Source: Gliomastix tumulicola (Eukaryota > Ascomycota > Sordariomycetes > Hypocreales > Bionectriaceae). Taken from it: 64,000 nucleotides of DNA. Position numbers and translations under genes: made by a program. The notes beneath the pieces are model-generated. The model was given only the letters and a program-made list of their open reading frames with translations. It made no database searches and had not been told where the DNA came from. The stretch is from the NCBI GenBank assembly GCA_001599755.1, contig BCHX01000006.1:3149336-3213335 (forward strand), written 5' to 3'. This document shows positions 1-10,823 of the stretch, one piece after another. Numbering within the stretch: the stretch's first letter is position 1; each line of letters opens with the position of its first letter.

Positions 1-1
1 T

Positions 2-2851
2 CGGTTTGAGAAGCTCTCTGCGGGCCTTCAACAGGACCCTCAGCGGTCGCCGGAAACATGGACGGGCCTGCCGCGCCTACTGGGCTACTTTGAAGACATG
101 GACAACTCTCGCTTCGGCCTGGTGTATCGATTCCCTCATTCCTTCAACGCTGTCTCCTTTGAGCAGGTCACCAAGAACCCGTATTATAGCCTGCCTACTC
201 TGGGCGAGCTCCTGACGCAACCGGACACGGAACCGGCACTCGAGGCCAAGTTCAGACTGGCACATAACGTCGCCAACACTGTCTTCGACATGCACGCTCG
301 TGGCATTACACATGGCGGCCTCGGGCCGCAGAACGTCTCCTTCACCAACAAGGTGACGGGACCTGCCCTGACTGCTGGCGATGTGGATGTGCGACGCCCT
401 CTTGTGTCATCTTATGAGCTTTTCCCTGAAGAGTCCGCGGCACCGGTCGCAGCCTTGACCCGCCACCCCCTCGATCCTCGATCAACGAAGAGCTCCTCGT
501 TTCTGAACACGGACGAGCGCGTCTGGGAGCTTTACTCGCTGGCCATGATTCTTCTGACGATTGGTCTGTGGACGCCATTGGAGGAGCTTGTCCCGGAAAA
601 CCCGTCCAAGGCGATCACCGACTCGCTCTTACAAAAGCTGGCTATTCGATGCGGCAGCCCCTACATGAAAGCAGTCCAGGCGTGCCTGTCGGCCGTGGAC
701 ATGGAGCAAGCTGGTGAATGCACGGGCGAAGTGCTGCTGTCCTCTGTGCAAATGAGGGCTAGCCGTTTCTTGGAAGCGTGCTGCATCCTGGACGGCGTTG
801 GTGGGCTCGAGGAGAGGCTTACCCATGACCTGCACCAAACGGCGGAAGAGACCGCCCGCAAGCCATCTACGCCGAGTCATCAGGCAGGTCCATCCAAGGA
901 CCCGAGAGATGTGAAGTCTCCCACGCTGTTCAACAGCCCGCCGCCTGCTGCCCCGATTGATCCCTCGATCCGCAAGGAGCCTATTAAGGTCGAGACCGCC
1001 GACCCAGACGTCGAAGGTAAGTTCTGATATTGTCCAAGACAAGGCAAGAGGTACTAACTGACTGGTCTAGACGCATCTGGCAAGCCTGCCAAACCCGAGA
1101 ACAAGATCAAGCTCTATCCCAACGTGCCTCTCCCGCCAGATGCAGTGGAGAAATGGAACACTATCCTCATGCCCCAGATCAACCACGCACTGCGACACTT
1201 CTACCGCAAGAACCCCGAGTCTGTCGAGATCTCGCTCGAGTCTGTTGGACCGAACCCCGCCAACACCCAGCCTACCGTTCTGGTCGTATGCACGTCGGTT
1301 GGCAAGGTCCGGGCCATTCTTAAGAAGCGACTCGGCGACCTCTTTGACGGATCTACTGGGTTCGCCCTCAAGGTGTGCAAGGGCCACGTTCTTCGGTCTC
1401 GACGACACTCCGCAAGCGTCATCAGGTCCATGGCAAACCGAAACAGCATCCACGACAAGAGGTCGGCAGCCGACGGCGACGACGAGGTCGAAGCCGTCAA
1501 CCCCGAGTTTCAGGAGCGTCCAGGCAATGGCGCCAGCATCGGGGCCTGGATTGGCGACCGCCATTTGCCTCCTGTGAGCTTTGGTGGACTCGTGCTCGTG
1601 GATGACAAGATCTACGGTATGACGGTACATCATATGCTCGATGATCCCGAGCGCGACTTCGGACACAGCGACACCACGAGAAGCAGTGCGATCCCCAACC
1701 ACGAGTGGTTCACCGAATCGCTCGCAGAAAGCAGCGTCGACGACGAGTACGCATACGAACTGTCTGATACGGAGTCGGAGCCGTACTCTGAGTCCGACAT
1801 TACGAGCGACTGGGGCGATGATGAGGAGGAGGAAGATGAGTTTGAGCCTGGTGATATTCCCGGAATTGAGCCCGGCTGCGGCGATGGCTACATCGTTACC
1901 CAGCCTGCTCTTGATGATGTTGAGGATGGGTTCTACCCTTCCGAGGAGACAGCAGATGAGGATCACCTTGATACATTCAGCCTCGGGGAGGTCTATGCTT
2001 CTAGCGGCATTCGCCGTAAGCAAGTCGACGGCCTTGTTCATGAGGTTGATTGGGCCTTGTTCGAGTTTGCCTCGGACCGCACGCCGGACGACAATCTCAT
2101 GCCGAGAGCTCAGCAAGATGCCGCCGCTCTGCGGTCAAAGAAGAACGACGGGCACCCACATCTACGACCTACGATGGTGGCGCCCTTGAAGTCACTCCCA
2201 GGAATGGAGGTGCAGTGCATGGCGAGGACGAGCGGTCTACAGACAGGCCACATCCTCCCCGCCCTCACGAGCGTCAAGATCTACGGCCGGGCATCACCAA
2301 GCCATACCTATCAAATCGCCAGCATTCCCTCCTCCGTCCCGAGCGAGACAGCGAGCTCCCGCGACGCCATCCCGATAGGCATCCCCGGCGACAGCGGTGC
2401 CTGGGTGGTGGACAGGCATGACGGGCAGTTGTGTGGCCATGTGCTTGCCTGGAGCCAGCGCAAGCACGTGGCGTACATATGCCCGATGGACGTGCTCCTG
2501 GTGGACATTGCGCAGACCCTCGAAGCTAGCGAAGTGCGGCTGCCTGGCGGTGACGTGGTGGTCTCGCTTGCTGGCGCGTGCGGCGTTGACCAAGCGTCGG
2601 ATATTGAGGAGGCCGGGTATAGCACTGACGTGGACGCCAGCGACGACACACCGCCTACGCTGGTCTCGGTGATGGCACCCTCCAAGAGTTCGTCAACGCA
2701 CAGCCTCCGCAGTGTCGGCAGCGTCGGCAGCGGTCCTAATCCGAGGAGCCCTCAAGATCCGATCATGAGCGTCAAATCAAAGGAGCTGAATGTGCTCAAT
2801 CAGAGCATGAATGACCTTCGGATGGACAGGGGCATCGGTGTCAGTGGCTAG
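2..2851 (+). CDS. Pseudokinase-like / trypsin-like serine protease fusion protein (5' partial)
   Basis: The reading frame is open from base 2, so the N-terminus lies outside the window. Exons are <2..1016 and 1071..2851; the 54-bp intron has GTAAGT and CTAG borders and keeps frame, giving about 931 visible residues. Residues 30-250 look like a protein kinase fold (LVYRF, then HGGLGPQN where active kinases have HRDLKPxN). The catalytic Asp and Lys are glycine and I see no DFG, so this part is probably a pseudokinase. From about residue 500 a chymotrypsin-like fold follows: His in TVHHM (525/526), Asp in DWALFEF (665) and Ser in GDSGAW (780) form a plausible complete triad. A long acidic stretch (1741-1990) sits between His and Asp. 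Ser/Pro-rich linkers follow both domains. No signal peptide can be judged. Function is unknown; an intracellular immunity or signalling protease is an inference. Confidence 0.8.
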
Positions 2852-3248
2852 AAGCCTGTTCTTCCATTTTCTTTTGTCAACGTACTTTTACCCTTGCTGC
2901 GTTTAATTGTTTTTGGTGCCTTAGTCGGCATCTTGCTACGCCCTAACTTGGCTCGGGATGTGATTTTTTTTTGCATACCCTTTTTGATGGAAAATTGTTT
3001 AGATACCAGGTACGGTTTGCTCGTCAGACAGACAGAAAAGATTGAATGGACTATTTTGCACATGCATGCCCTTCCCTTCCCTCACAGTGAAATATCTGCA
3101 TGACAGCGAAATGTATTGCGCGGCGACGCGTCATCCGGTTCAGGCTCCCGCCCGGATGAAGTAGCAGCATTGCAGTAACTGCAATACGGCGAGACACCTA
3201 TTTCCCACACTGCGACGACCAGCTTATCTGCCCCTAAGTGATGCTCGC
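2852..3248. other. Intergenic, convergent 3' ends
   Basis: This stretch lies between the stop of the protease fusion gene and the stop of the CCDC25 homologue on the other strand. It contains a T-run near 2965 and nothing I can read as a gene. Confidence 0.6.
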
Positions 3249-4258
3249 CTACATGAAGTCGTCCTCCCAGTCTGCGCCCCGGTCCTGGTTGCTCGAAGAA
3301 GCCATGTGCTCGTCGGTGAAGAGCTCGTCGTACGCGTGGTCCTTCTGGTACTTCTTCTCCTTCCACTCCTGCGCCTGTCTGGCCTCCTCCTTGTTCTGCA
3401 TCATTGTGTGTGTTCCCACGTCAGCTAACACACTCCATCAGGCAGCAGGGAACGGGGGAATATCGGGGAAGGAAGGAGGAAGACGGACCCGTTGCAGGCG
3501 GGCTGCTTGGTCCCGGCGGCGGAGTTCCTTTAGGCGGTCGTCCTTTTCTTGCTTGAAGTCGGGCTTCTTCTCGACTTTTGTCTTGTTGAGGCGGTTGACG
3601 ATGGGGTTCTCGCGCTGCGGGACGAGGACGCGCTTGACCTGTGGCATGCACATTTAGTCCTCTGGAGGAGTGTGTGCGTGTGTGTGTATGTGTCGGGGTG
3701 ACGTTGGGCTGCTGACCTTTCGCGGATCCTTGAACGTGACCTGCCCGACCTCCATCGACCCGTCCTTCTTAAGGTTTGACCAGGGCGTGTAGATGATGGT
3801 GATGTTGTCCTTCTTGTTGCCCTCGATGGAGTTGGCCTTTGTCAGCTGCGCGAGGTCCGTGACGAGGTCCTCGGGGAGCTTGTCCCATTCCTGGCCTTCT
3901 TCCATGCGGAGGTAGATGTGGGCGCTCGAGAGCTTGTCGACGTGGAACTGGGAGGGATGATGGTGTAAGCTGGTGTCATTTCCTAGTGAAAGGTGGTTGC
4001 GACTTACCCTAGGAGATTGGTGAGCATGGGAGAGGTGGTCGTTGGATGTGAAAGGGTGAGCCTCGAGGTTTGTTACTCACCAGACGTCCTCTTCCCAGCC
4101 GTATTTAATGAGGTCCTCATCTAAGACGAATGAGTGAGCCGTTGCTCTGACCGAGGATGCGCATAGTGGTTTAATGTTCACTCACTCTCAAACTTGTCCT
4201 TGCCGACGTAGATGAAGCCCGACGGCTCAACGACATTGGAGGTGAAGTAGTACACCAT
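3249..4258 (-). CDS. CCDC25 / Jlp2 homologue (NFACT-R, DUF814 domain)
   Basis: Exons on the minus strand: 4258..4186, 4120..4081, 4008 (one base), 3947..3717, 3638..3489, 3395..3249; 213 residues, matching the roughly 200 of CCDC25 proteins. The protein starts MVYYFTSNVVEPSGFIYVG, continues with ENEDLIKYGWEEDVW, FHVDKLSSAHIYL, then KANSIEG and YTPWSNLKK, and ends in a charged coiled-coil tail closing with SSNQDRGADWEDDFM. These are hallmark segments of the NFACT-R family protein CCDC25 (yeast Jlp2). The Trp codon of DVW can only be completed by a single G at 4008 lying between two introns with good borders: 4080..4009, GTGAGT to CCTAG, and 4007..3948, GTAAGT to CCCAG. Family members are linked to nucleic-acid binding and ribosome-associated roles; the fungal role is not established. 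Confidence 0.9.
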
Positions 4259-4850
4259 CTTGTGAGTTCCGCCACCCACTGGGTGAGAAGAGGTGAGACT
4301 TGGGGGTGGCCTGTCGAGCCGCCTCGTCGCTAGAAATGGTGTTTTTTCGTCGCCTGAGCGCTGTTATGCCGTCAGTCTGCAGAGGAATCCGGCCATCGAG
4401 CGTCTTCGCCTCCCGCGTTCAATCGTGCAGTCGCCGTCGCTACCGCTGTTTTTTCTTCTCTGGTGGTGAATTTTTTTGCCCCTCTCGCGGTCGGTGATTG
4501 ACAGAGTGGCGGGTCCTGAGCTCCGAGCGCCCTAACATACACTGGGGCGTACAGTGGACATTTCTGTTAGTACACTAACAGCTCACGACAGTTGACCACT
4601 GTAGTTCCAGCAGGCGCTGCGGGGTACGATCGCTCATTCACTCATTCATTGTCTGGCTGGCTTTATTCTCGCCTTTTGCTTTACCATCACTTCTCAGGCA
4701 TATGAAAAGAATGGCGGATATTTGCATTGTGATACATAATATTCATTAACCGTTTATGCAGAACCTTTGTTTCTTCCTTAGGACACTTCAAATACTGTCA
4801 GCGCCCAAGATGCTCCAGAGCAGCCCATATTGATCCATCAAGCGGCTGTC
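4259..4850. other. Promoter of the CCDC25 homologue and 3' flank of the membrane gene
   Basis: No gene is seen. The stretch holds T-rich tracts near 4450-4480 and a nested inverted repeat at 4551-4602 (reported separately). Confidence 0.5.
4551..4602. repeat. Nested inverted repeat
   Basis: The inner palindrome CTGTTAGTACACTAACAG (4564-4581) has two perfect 8-bp arms around a 2-bp centre. Outer arms ACAGTGGACA (4551-4560) and TGACCACTGT (4593-4602) pair at 9 of 10 positions. It lies about 300 bp upstream of the CCDC25 homologue start. It could be an operator or a hairpin. Confidence 0.6.
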
Positions 4851-5740
4851 TCACGACGCTTCTGGGGCCTTGCCATTCTGCACGATCTCCTTCTCCTTGG
4901 GTTTCGGTCTCGTGATGAAGCCACAGGTCGTCAAGGCTCTCGTGATGAAGTTACTGCGGTACGTTAGTCTCCCGGCACTCTCACTGACGAAGGGTCTCGG
5001 GCCTCTCACCTCTTGAATCGCTGCGCCCATTTGTCAAAGCCCAACAACACCAGCAGCAGCCCGAAATAGATGCCCATGCCATTCGGGTAGCCGCCCTCCC
5101 ACATGCCCATGAGGTGGCAGCCCAGGATCGCCGCCGTGTACTTGCTCCCGTACGTGTTGAGCCCTGTCACGAAGTCCGGGATCGTCATGAGGATGAACCG
5201 CGCCCAGATGAAGTTCTGCACCAGCTTCACGCTCGCCCTGTGCCACGTCGGGCCGTCGACGCCGAATCCCCCGCCGCCCTGGAGGGCCAGGGCTGTGGCG
5301 ACGAGTCGCTGGATGGTCATGGCTTGGAACGTCGCCCGCGTGAGTTCGAGCTCGCCTCGCGGCACGCGGTGGATGTTCGACGTGAGCCAGAGGCTGGAGA
5401 AGGACTGCAGGACGCAGAGGACCAGGTCCACGTTCGTCGCGTCGGGGCGCTGGCCGGTCAGACCGAGATGGACGTGGTAGCGGACGACTTCGGCGAGGGA
5501 GCTGAAGACGTGAAGCAGGAAGACGGGGCGGGGGATGCCGAAGACCTTGGCGTAGCTCGTCTTGGACGTCGCGCGGGCGATGTACGACGCCCAGTAGGTG
5601 AAGACGAACGCGATCCAGGCGAGCTCCAGATGGATTGGGTCCACGGCCCGGGCGGATTGGACGCCGCGGTCGAAGAAGTCGGTGATGGTCGTCTGATTGG
5701 TCTCCATGGCGATGCTTGAATGATGGCAGCTGTCGTCCAT
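4851..5740 (-). CDS. Integral membrane protein, fungal, unknown function
   Basis: Two exons, 5740..5010 and 4953..4851. The 56-bp intron has GTGAGA, an ACTAACGT branch site and CCGCAG. Splicing replaces an immediate TGA stop with a basic 34-residue tail (SNFITRALTTCGFITRPKPK...), giving 277 residues. Several hydrophobic segments are visible (LAWIAFVFTYWASYIA, VFLLHVFSSLAEVV, LVLCVLQSFSSLW, AAILGCHLMGMW, IYFGLLLVLLGF), suggesting a multi-pass membrane protein. No enzymatic motif is recognised. A TATA-like element at 5766-5772 sits only 26 bp before the first ATG, so the second ATG (5707, METNQT) may be the real start. The KRFK-type basic C-terminus would face the cytosol if the usual positive-inside rule holds. 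Confidence 0.75.
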
Positions 5741-5765
5741 GTCTCAGAGGGCGATTTGCGTGCCA

Positions 5766-5772
5766 TTATATA
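5766..5772 (-). promoter_or_regulatory. TATA-like element
   Basis: TATATAA on the minus strand, 26 bp upstream of the first and 59 bp upstream of the second ATG of the membrane-protein gene. The spacing favours initiation downstream of the first ATG. Confidence 0.4.
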
Positions 5773-8700
5773 CACCACAGACCGCCCCAAATGCTGACAC
5801 CCCATGCCGTGAACGTTCACAAAGGGCCGTTTGGTAGCGCTGAGTTAGCGGCGACGTCAGCCATAGTGAGCGACACACTTCCGCAAGAGGTCATCCGGTT
5901 TGACTTTGGCCAAAGGGCCTGATGATGATGTGAGCACTGCATTGGCGGGCTGTCCTCGGCCAACCGTCCAGGCCGTCTCCGTGGGGCATGAGATTTTGGC
6001 GTGAGGCGCAGCTGGTAGACATTAACACGGGCGCAAACTGGGGTTATGATGCGGTCAAGATGGCAAAGCTGCACTGTCAGTCTGGCCGATCATCTGGCTG
6101 CTTGATCTGCGCCATTCATCCAGCCCTACAGACAGCGCCCATGGCAGAGCAGCTGCAACGTCACGTCGTTCTTGGCTATCAAAATAAGCAAAGGCCATGA
6201 CCGTGACTGCAGCAAAAGTCCCAATGTTTGCCCCTTGGCCACGCCATTATTCCCGTTTATCTCGCCCCCGAAGTGCTGTAACGGACGTTTCTTCGTTCAT
6301 CCAGCCACCAAAAACGACGGCTCTTTGGGGGAAATCTGGGGCTCGAGACGCGCTCCAATTGTCCTACGTCAGCATCGCGGCGCAAAATCATGTGACAATG
6401 GAGCAGCAAAGGTAAGGGGGCACGGAAAGGGGAAAGGGGACACGGCCGAGGATGCTTCAGGTGAAATGATAAAGGGTCACGACCTCCTCGCCTGCCCGCT
6501 GCACGAATCCCGTCAATTTCCTTTCGTCCTTCTTCTTTGGCTTTCCTTCATACGCAATCTGGCACCAATCGAGCGCTGCCCACGTTATCCCATCTGCCAT
6601 TTGCTAGTGACAGGATCCCTGCACTCCACACGCGCTAGGCCTCATGACAGGATGTGCCCCGTCAGTACACGAACAGTCGAGGATTCGACGGCAGGGACAA
6701 TTTGCTGTTCTCCTTCCCTCACAGTGAGAAGGACAGATCCGCTATCAAGGGGGTGGGAATCCGTAGTCTCTCGACGTGTGACATCACAAGCCGGCCGGCT
6801 CGCGTTATCAGAGTCCCGTCCTCGAGTCAGGGCATTCCTCCATCCCTGAACTAGCCAAGGCATCGTGATAATCGCACGCCGGACTATCCCTTTCTTTCCT
6901 CTTTCCTCGACAGGGGAGGGCCATTGTTTACGTACGAAAAAAAGAAAAAAGGAAAAAGGAAAAAAGGGCTCTGGCTTGCTCATCAGCCGCTGTCTCGCGT
7001 ACTCGATGGACGGCGTCTTTCTGGACCTGTCCGGCCGTCTGATGTCTTGACCGGAGCTCCTAGCTCGTCAGGACCCCTGTCAAGGAGACCACCCCGAAAT
7101 CTTTCGGGCGGTTCTGCCGACTCAAACTCCCACTCCCCACGTCACCAACCACCGCCGCCCATACCAGGAGGGCGACACAACCCGCACACCACACCCTGCC
7201 CATTCCTTTTTCTGTTTGGACGGCTGTCCTTGAATTGCAGCTAGTGGGGTCTGGATTTCGCTTACAGTGGCTTACTCCTTGCAAACACAGGCGGCGCGCC
7301 GCCCACTAAGACAGGATGCCTGGACGACGCTCGAAGGAACACCCCCCGTACGTTCCTTTTTCTTCTGTCATTTTCCCCCGACGCTTTTTTTTTTGATTGT
7401 TTCGTTCCGGAAGGATCGGTCATATTTTTGAAACACCCTTGGATCTATCGAACTCATCGCCCAACCGGGAACCCGCGCGCTTCATCGTTACGGCAAGTAG
7501 TAGCCATCTCCGAAAGCTCATGGGAGGCGGGGGACGTACGATGCCCATCCACCCACCACCAGCCAGCCAGCCAGCCAGCCTTGCTGCCCGTCTCACATGG
7601 GAATCTTTCTGATAGCCGAATGACCTTCTCTCCAGGGGACGCACAGGCCCTTCAGCCGTCCCCTAGAGCAGCGGCCTTTTCCCACCCCTGCCTGCTAGTG
7701 GCTTGGTCGGAACCTGACAGCTCCGTTCCAATGAGAGGGCACTGCCAGGGATCCCTGGCACGCTTTTTTGCAGCCTCAGCCTTTCTCTTTTCTTTTTTTT
7801 GGGTGTAATTTGTAAGATGACTCATGTCCGCTATGGGAAAAGAAACATTCAGCTCGAACATACGAAAATATGAAGATCAACAGCTGAGTGTTTCGCCCGT
7901 CGTCNCCCCCCCCCACGGCCGTATCATTCCACCGCCGGTGCTCTTTCACTTCTCCTGGGACTCACTCTCTCTCTCTCTCCCCCCACCTGTCCCCCCCTTT
8001 CTCGCCCATATTCCCTGCCCATCCATCCCAAGCGAGGACCCCCCTGTGATTCTGGCGAACCGACGAACCAGGACCCTAGATCGTCGACCCAGCAGCTCTC
8101 CCAGACAGTGCCGATCCCGGTCTTCCCATGCACGATTCTTCGATCATAATCACCTTATAGCCATCAGGCCCAGGACTCAAGCGGATCCGAAGCCCTGCGC
8201 GCGCAGCCCACGTTATCACAGACGGAGCGGAAGCAAATCGGACCAGGACCTTGGCAACTTGGGATTCCCCCGAAACACGCGCCCAGCGGTGACCTGTGCC
8301 CAACAAGAGGAGGGGGGGTGTGAAGGTCCCCCCGGGATTTTTTTTTCTGGGTACGTGCAGGCATGGATTCACACCTACCTCGCTCTAAAGACATTGCATG
8401 GATCATCCCTCAAGCCACGAAAGAAGGAAAGAATCAAGACTAGGTAAGTACCGACCCTTGTCCATCTCGCCCTATTTATGTGAGAGAAATGTTCGGAAGT
8501 CCGCAGGGAGAGAAATATTGCGTCTTTTTGCTATTTCCTTTCCTTTCTTTTTCTTTTTTCAAATCAAAGCCAGCCAGCCAGCCCTAAGCACGTGTCACAC
8601 CGTACTCGTTCAAAGCCTTACTTTCCCGACGGGAGGAATTAGGATTACTGATCTGAGCGGTGCTTTCGAATCTCATTCGTCCGCCCCGTGTAGCACAGCC

Positions 8701-9092
8701 CATCTCCTTTTTTTTTTTCTCTCTTTTCTTTTTACGGAAGTCCTCTTTCTCCTGTCTCACCTCGGACGTTCCTCACGCAGAAAAGGACCGGCCTCGTGAG
8801 CAGCTCGTAATCACACCGCGATCCAGACACCCCTGTAGGAGGCGTCCAGATCTCACCGAGCTGGGTAACAGGGGAGCCGGATCGTAAAAAGAAGAGGGTA
8901 GATCGATCATGTGTCATCACTGAAGGTCCGTCCGGATCTCGCCCCAGCAGCTGAGAAAGCCAAGTATTAGCTTGGCAGCCTTTCTGGTGGGAGAGAGAGA
9001 GTGTGTGTGTGTGTGTTACACACGGGCATCTGGTGTAGTGACTAGCGTCCATCACTGACAAGAGACACGCTCATCACGGACAAGGGCGGTGG

Positions 9093-9098
9093 TATAAA
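9093..9098 (+). promoter_or_regulatory. TATA box of the velvet-like gene
   Basis: TATAAA 204 bp upstream of the ATG at 9302. A C/A-rich leader follows, typical of fungal 5' UTRs of well expressed genes. Confidence 0.55.
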
Positions 9099-9301
9099 GA
9101 CCATACCTCAGCCCAGTCGCTCGCTGGTTTTCTTTCTCTTCGATTTTCATTCGCAAGTTCCATCACCCTTCCAACAACACACTTTGCATACGCATCCCTT
9201 AGCACAACTCGAGCAACGTATAACAACAGCACTTTCTTCAACGACACACCTAGACCAGAAACCCCCCAAAAAAAAACTCCAAACAAGATCCCACCGTCAA
9301 C

Positions 9302-9649
9302 ATGAGCCTCCGCATCGAATCTCAACCCTACAACGGGACCGTCAACTCGTCCCTCAGCCCCGCGCTCGTGGCCAAGATGAGTGCCAACCCCACCTCTGAC
9401 TACTCGGCCTCTGCCTCTCTCGTCGACAGCTCGGGCAATGCCGTCTCCGGCGTCATCGCCGGCGACTACAACGCGAGTGGCAGGATCAACGACAGCGGCA
9501 CCGAGGTCACATTCAAGTGGACCCGTCTCAGCGTGAGCCGCGAGGGCACCTACCAGGTGCAGATCACCGTCGTCGAGAACGCACCCGCCGCGGGCGGCTA
9601 CATCTATGCGGCCAGCGGCCTGACGGATCCCATCACCATCACCGCGTAA
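9302..9649 (+). CDS. Mini velvet-like protein (115 aa)
   Basis: Single exon, ATG in context CAACATGAG, ending with TAA. No signal peptide or transmembrane segment. Residues 37-92 follow the order of a velvet core: a 'SLVDSSGNAV' strand pair, 'VIAGDYNASGRIND', then 'FKWTRLSVSREGTYQVQ' (71-87), which resembles the velvet signature F-x-DLSVRxEGxYRL. It lacks the Arg/Cys/Pro-rich segment that precedes the core in VeA, VelB and VosA, and it is far shorter. The match is read by eye, so an unrelated beta-sandwich protein remains possible. The unusually long upstream region and TATA box fit a regulated gene. Confidence 0.7.
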   Translation: MSLRIESQPYNGTVNSSLSPALVAKMSANPTSDYSASASLVDSSGNAVSGVIAGDYNASGRINDSGTEVTFKWTRLSVSREGTYQVQITVVENAPAAGGYIYAASGLTDPITITA

Positions 9650-10823
9650 TCATAGACAGTTCTTTCTTTTTGAACTACCTAGACCATGCGGCGCAAGCTG
9701 TTTCTATGGGCGTCTTGGGAAGGGGGGGAAATGGGAAGGGAAGGATTCGGGAGGGGGGGGGGTTATGGATAGGGAAACTCGGAATTGCCTCTTTCAAGCA
9801 CACGTACGGGAGACAGGGGGAAGGGGGGCCTTGGGGGATAAGGGGTCTTTTTGTAGTACATGGCGTCCAGGGAGTAAGAGCACCACGGATGTCAGTCCGT
9901 CCTGATGAAGCCAGACTAGATAGCTTTTGAAATTTTGACAGAAAACAGCCCTACACGCCCCTCCAAGTCTAGTGCCCGTCCCCTTGCTATACCACTGATC
10001 CTGCTAAACAGCACTAACTTTAGCGAGACAACCCCGTCCCGAAATGGCCGAAGATTTAGGGACTTCGGGACAGTGGGTTTCTCGTTGGCTAGAGAGCGGG
10101 AAGCGCAGACGTCTCAGCGCCACCTCCAGTGCTAGCGTGAGAGGGGGGTGGTCACTATGAGTCTTCTAGATGTTGAGCTCTATCACAATCTTGTCAGCAC
10201 ATCGTGTCCACGCAAAGCGGTGAGAATACTCAGGGGCATTACCTATTTAAAAGTACCTGGATATCTATTATTGGAGCGTTCACTAACTCTTACTGCGTTC
10301 GAAACATACAGATTGTTTCTTGGCGATCGAGGCACTCCGCGAAGTCGAGATTTTGCGACTTCCCCAGTCCCTTCGGACCGACACTCCCATGTCCCAAGTG
10401 ATAGGCTCAAAAGGAATCAAAGATTAACATCATATTTTCTTTTCAGCTGCAGCCATTGCAATCAATTGTGATAATTGTATGCCTGACTTGGCCGAATATC
10501 CCATTGTGGGAGATAATGGGCTTCACCGACAATATGCTGTCTGACTCCAAAATTCTCACCGCCGCACCACGTCAACGCGGTCAGCGTGTCCCTGAGGTTA
10601 CACCATGTCTTGTCATATTCGCAGTTAGAGCAGTATTATAGCCACAAGTGATATTAATCCTACTTCTCAGCCAATATCAAAAGAAGCATATATAGGTAGT
10701 CTAAAGTCAATGACATCATCTCGCCGACGCTAGCTAAGTTATTAAACCCCTTTCTTCAATATATCATACATCTCGCATTTTCCCATTGAACGACATCACT
10801 TTCAAATAATACAATTGGTTAGC
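9650..10823. other. Intergenic, partly AT-rich
   Basis: G-rich tracts (9715-9830) follow the velvet-like gene. From about 10140 the sequence becomes AT-rich with no gene-like open frame. Decayed repeat sequence is possible, but no element is recognisable. Confidence 0.4.

Larger units (their letters stand above)
5741..9301. other. Long gene-poor leader/promoter region with splice-like signals
   Basis: This is 3.5 kb between two divergent starts. I see pyrimidine-rich tracts, A-runs (6933-6965), an ambiguous base at 7904 next to a C-run, AGCC and CT repeats, and a GA/GT microsatellite at 8993-9017. Good donor-like sites GTACGTTCC (near 7349) and GTAAGTACC (8443) suggest an untranslated or non-coding spliced transcript. 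Longer open frames here have no ATG of good quality and no recognisable protein features. Confidence 0.45.

Noticed and set aside
1067..2116. Long minus-strand open frame opposite the protease fusion gene
   Set aside because: It is antisense to a well supported coding exon, has no recognisable motif, and follows from GC-rich codon use.
6172..6849. 225-codon open frame in the long leader region
   Set aside because: It begins at a non-ATG codon, has mixed composition and no motif; probably chance.
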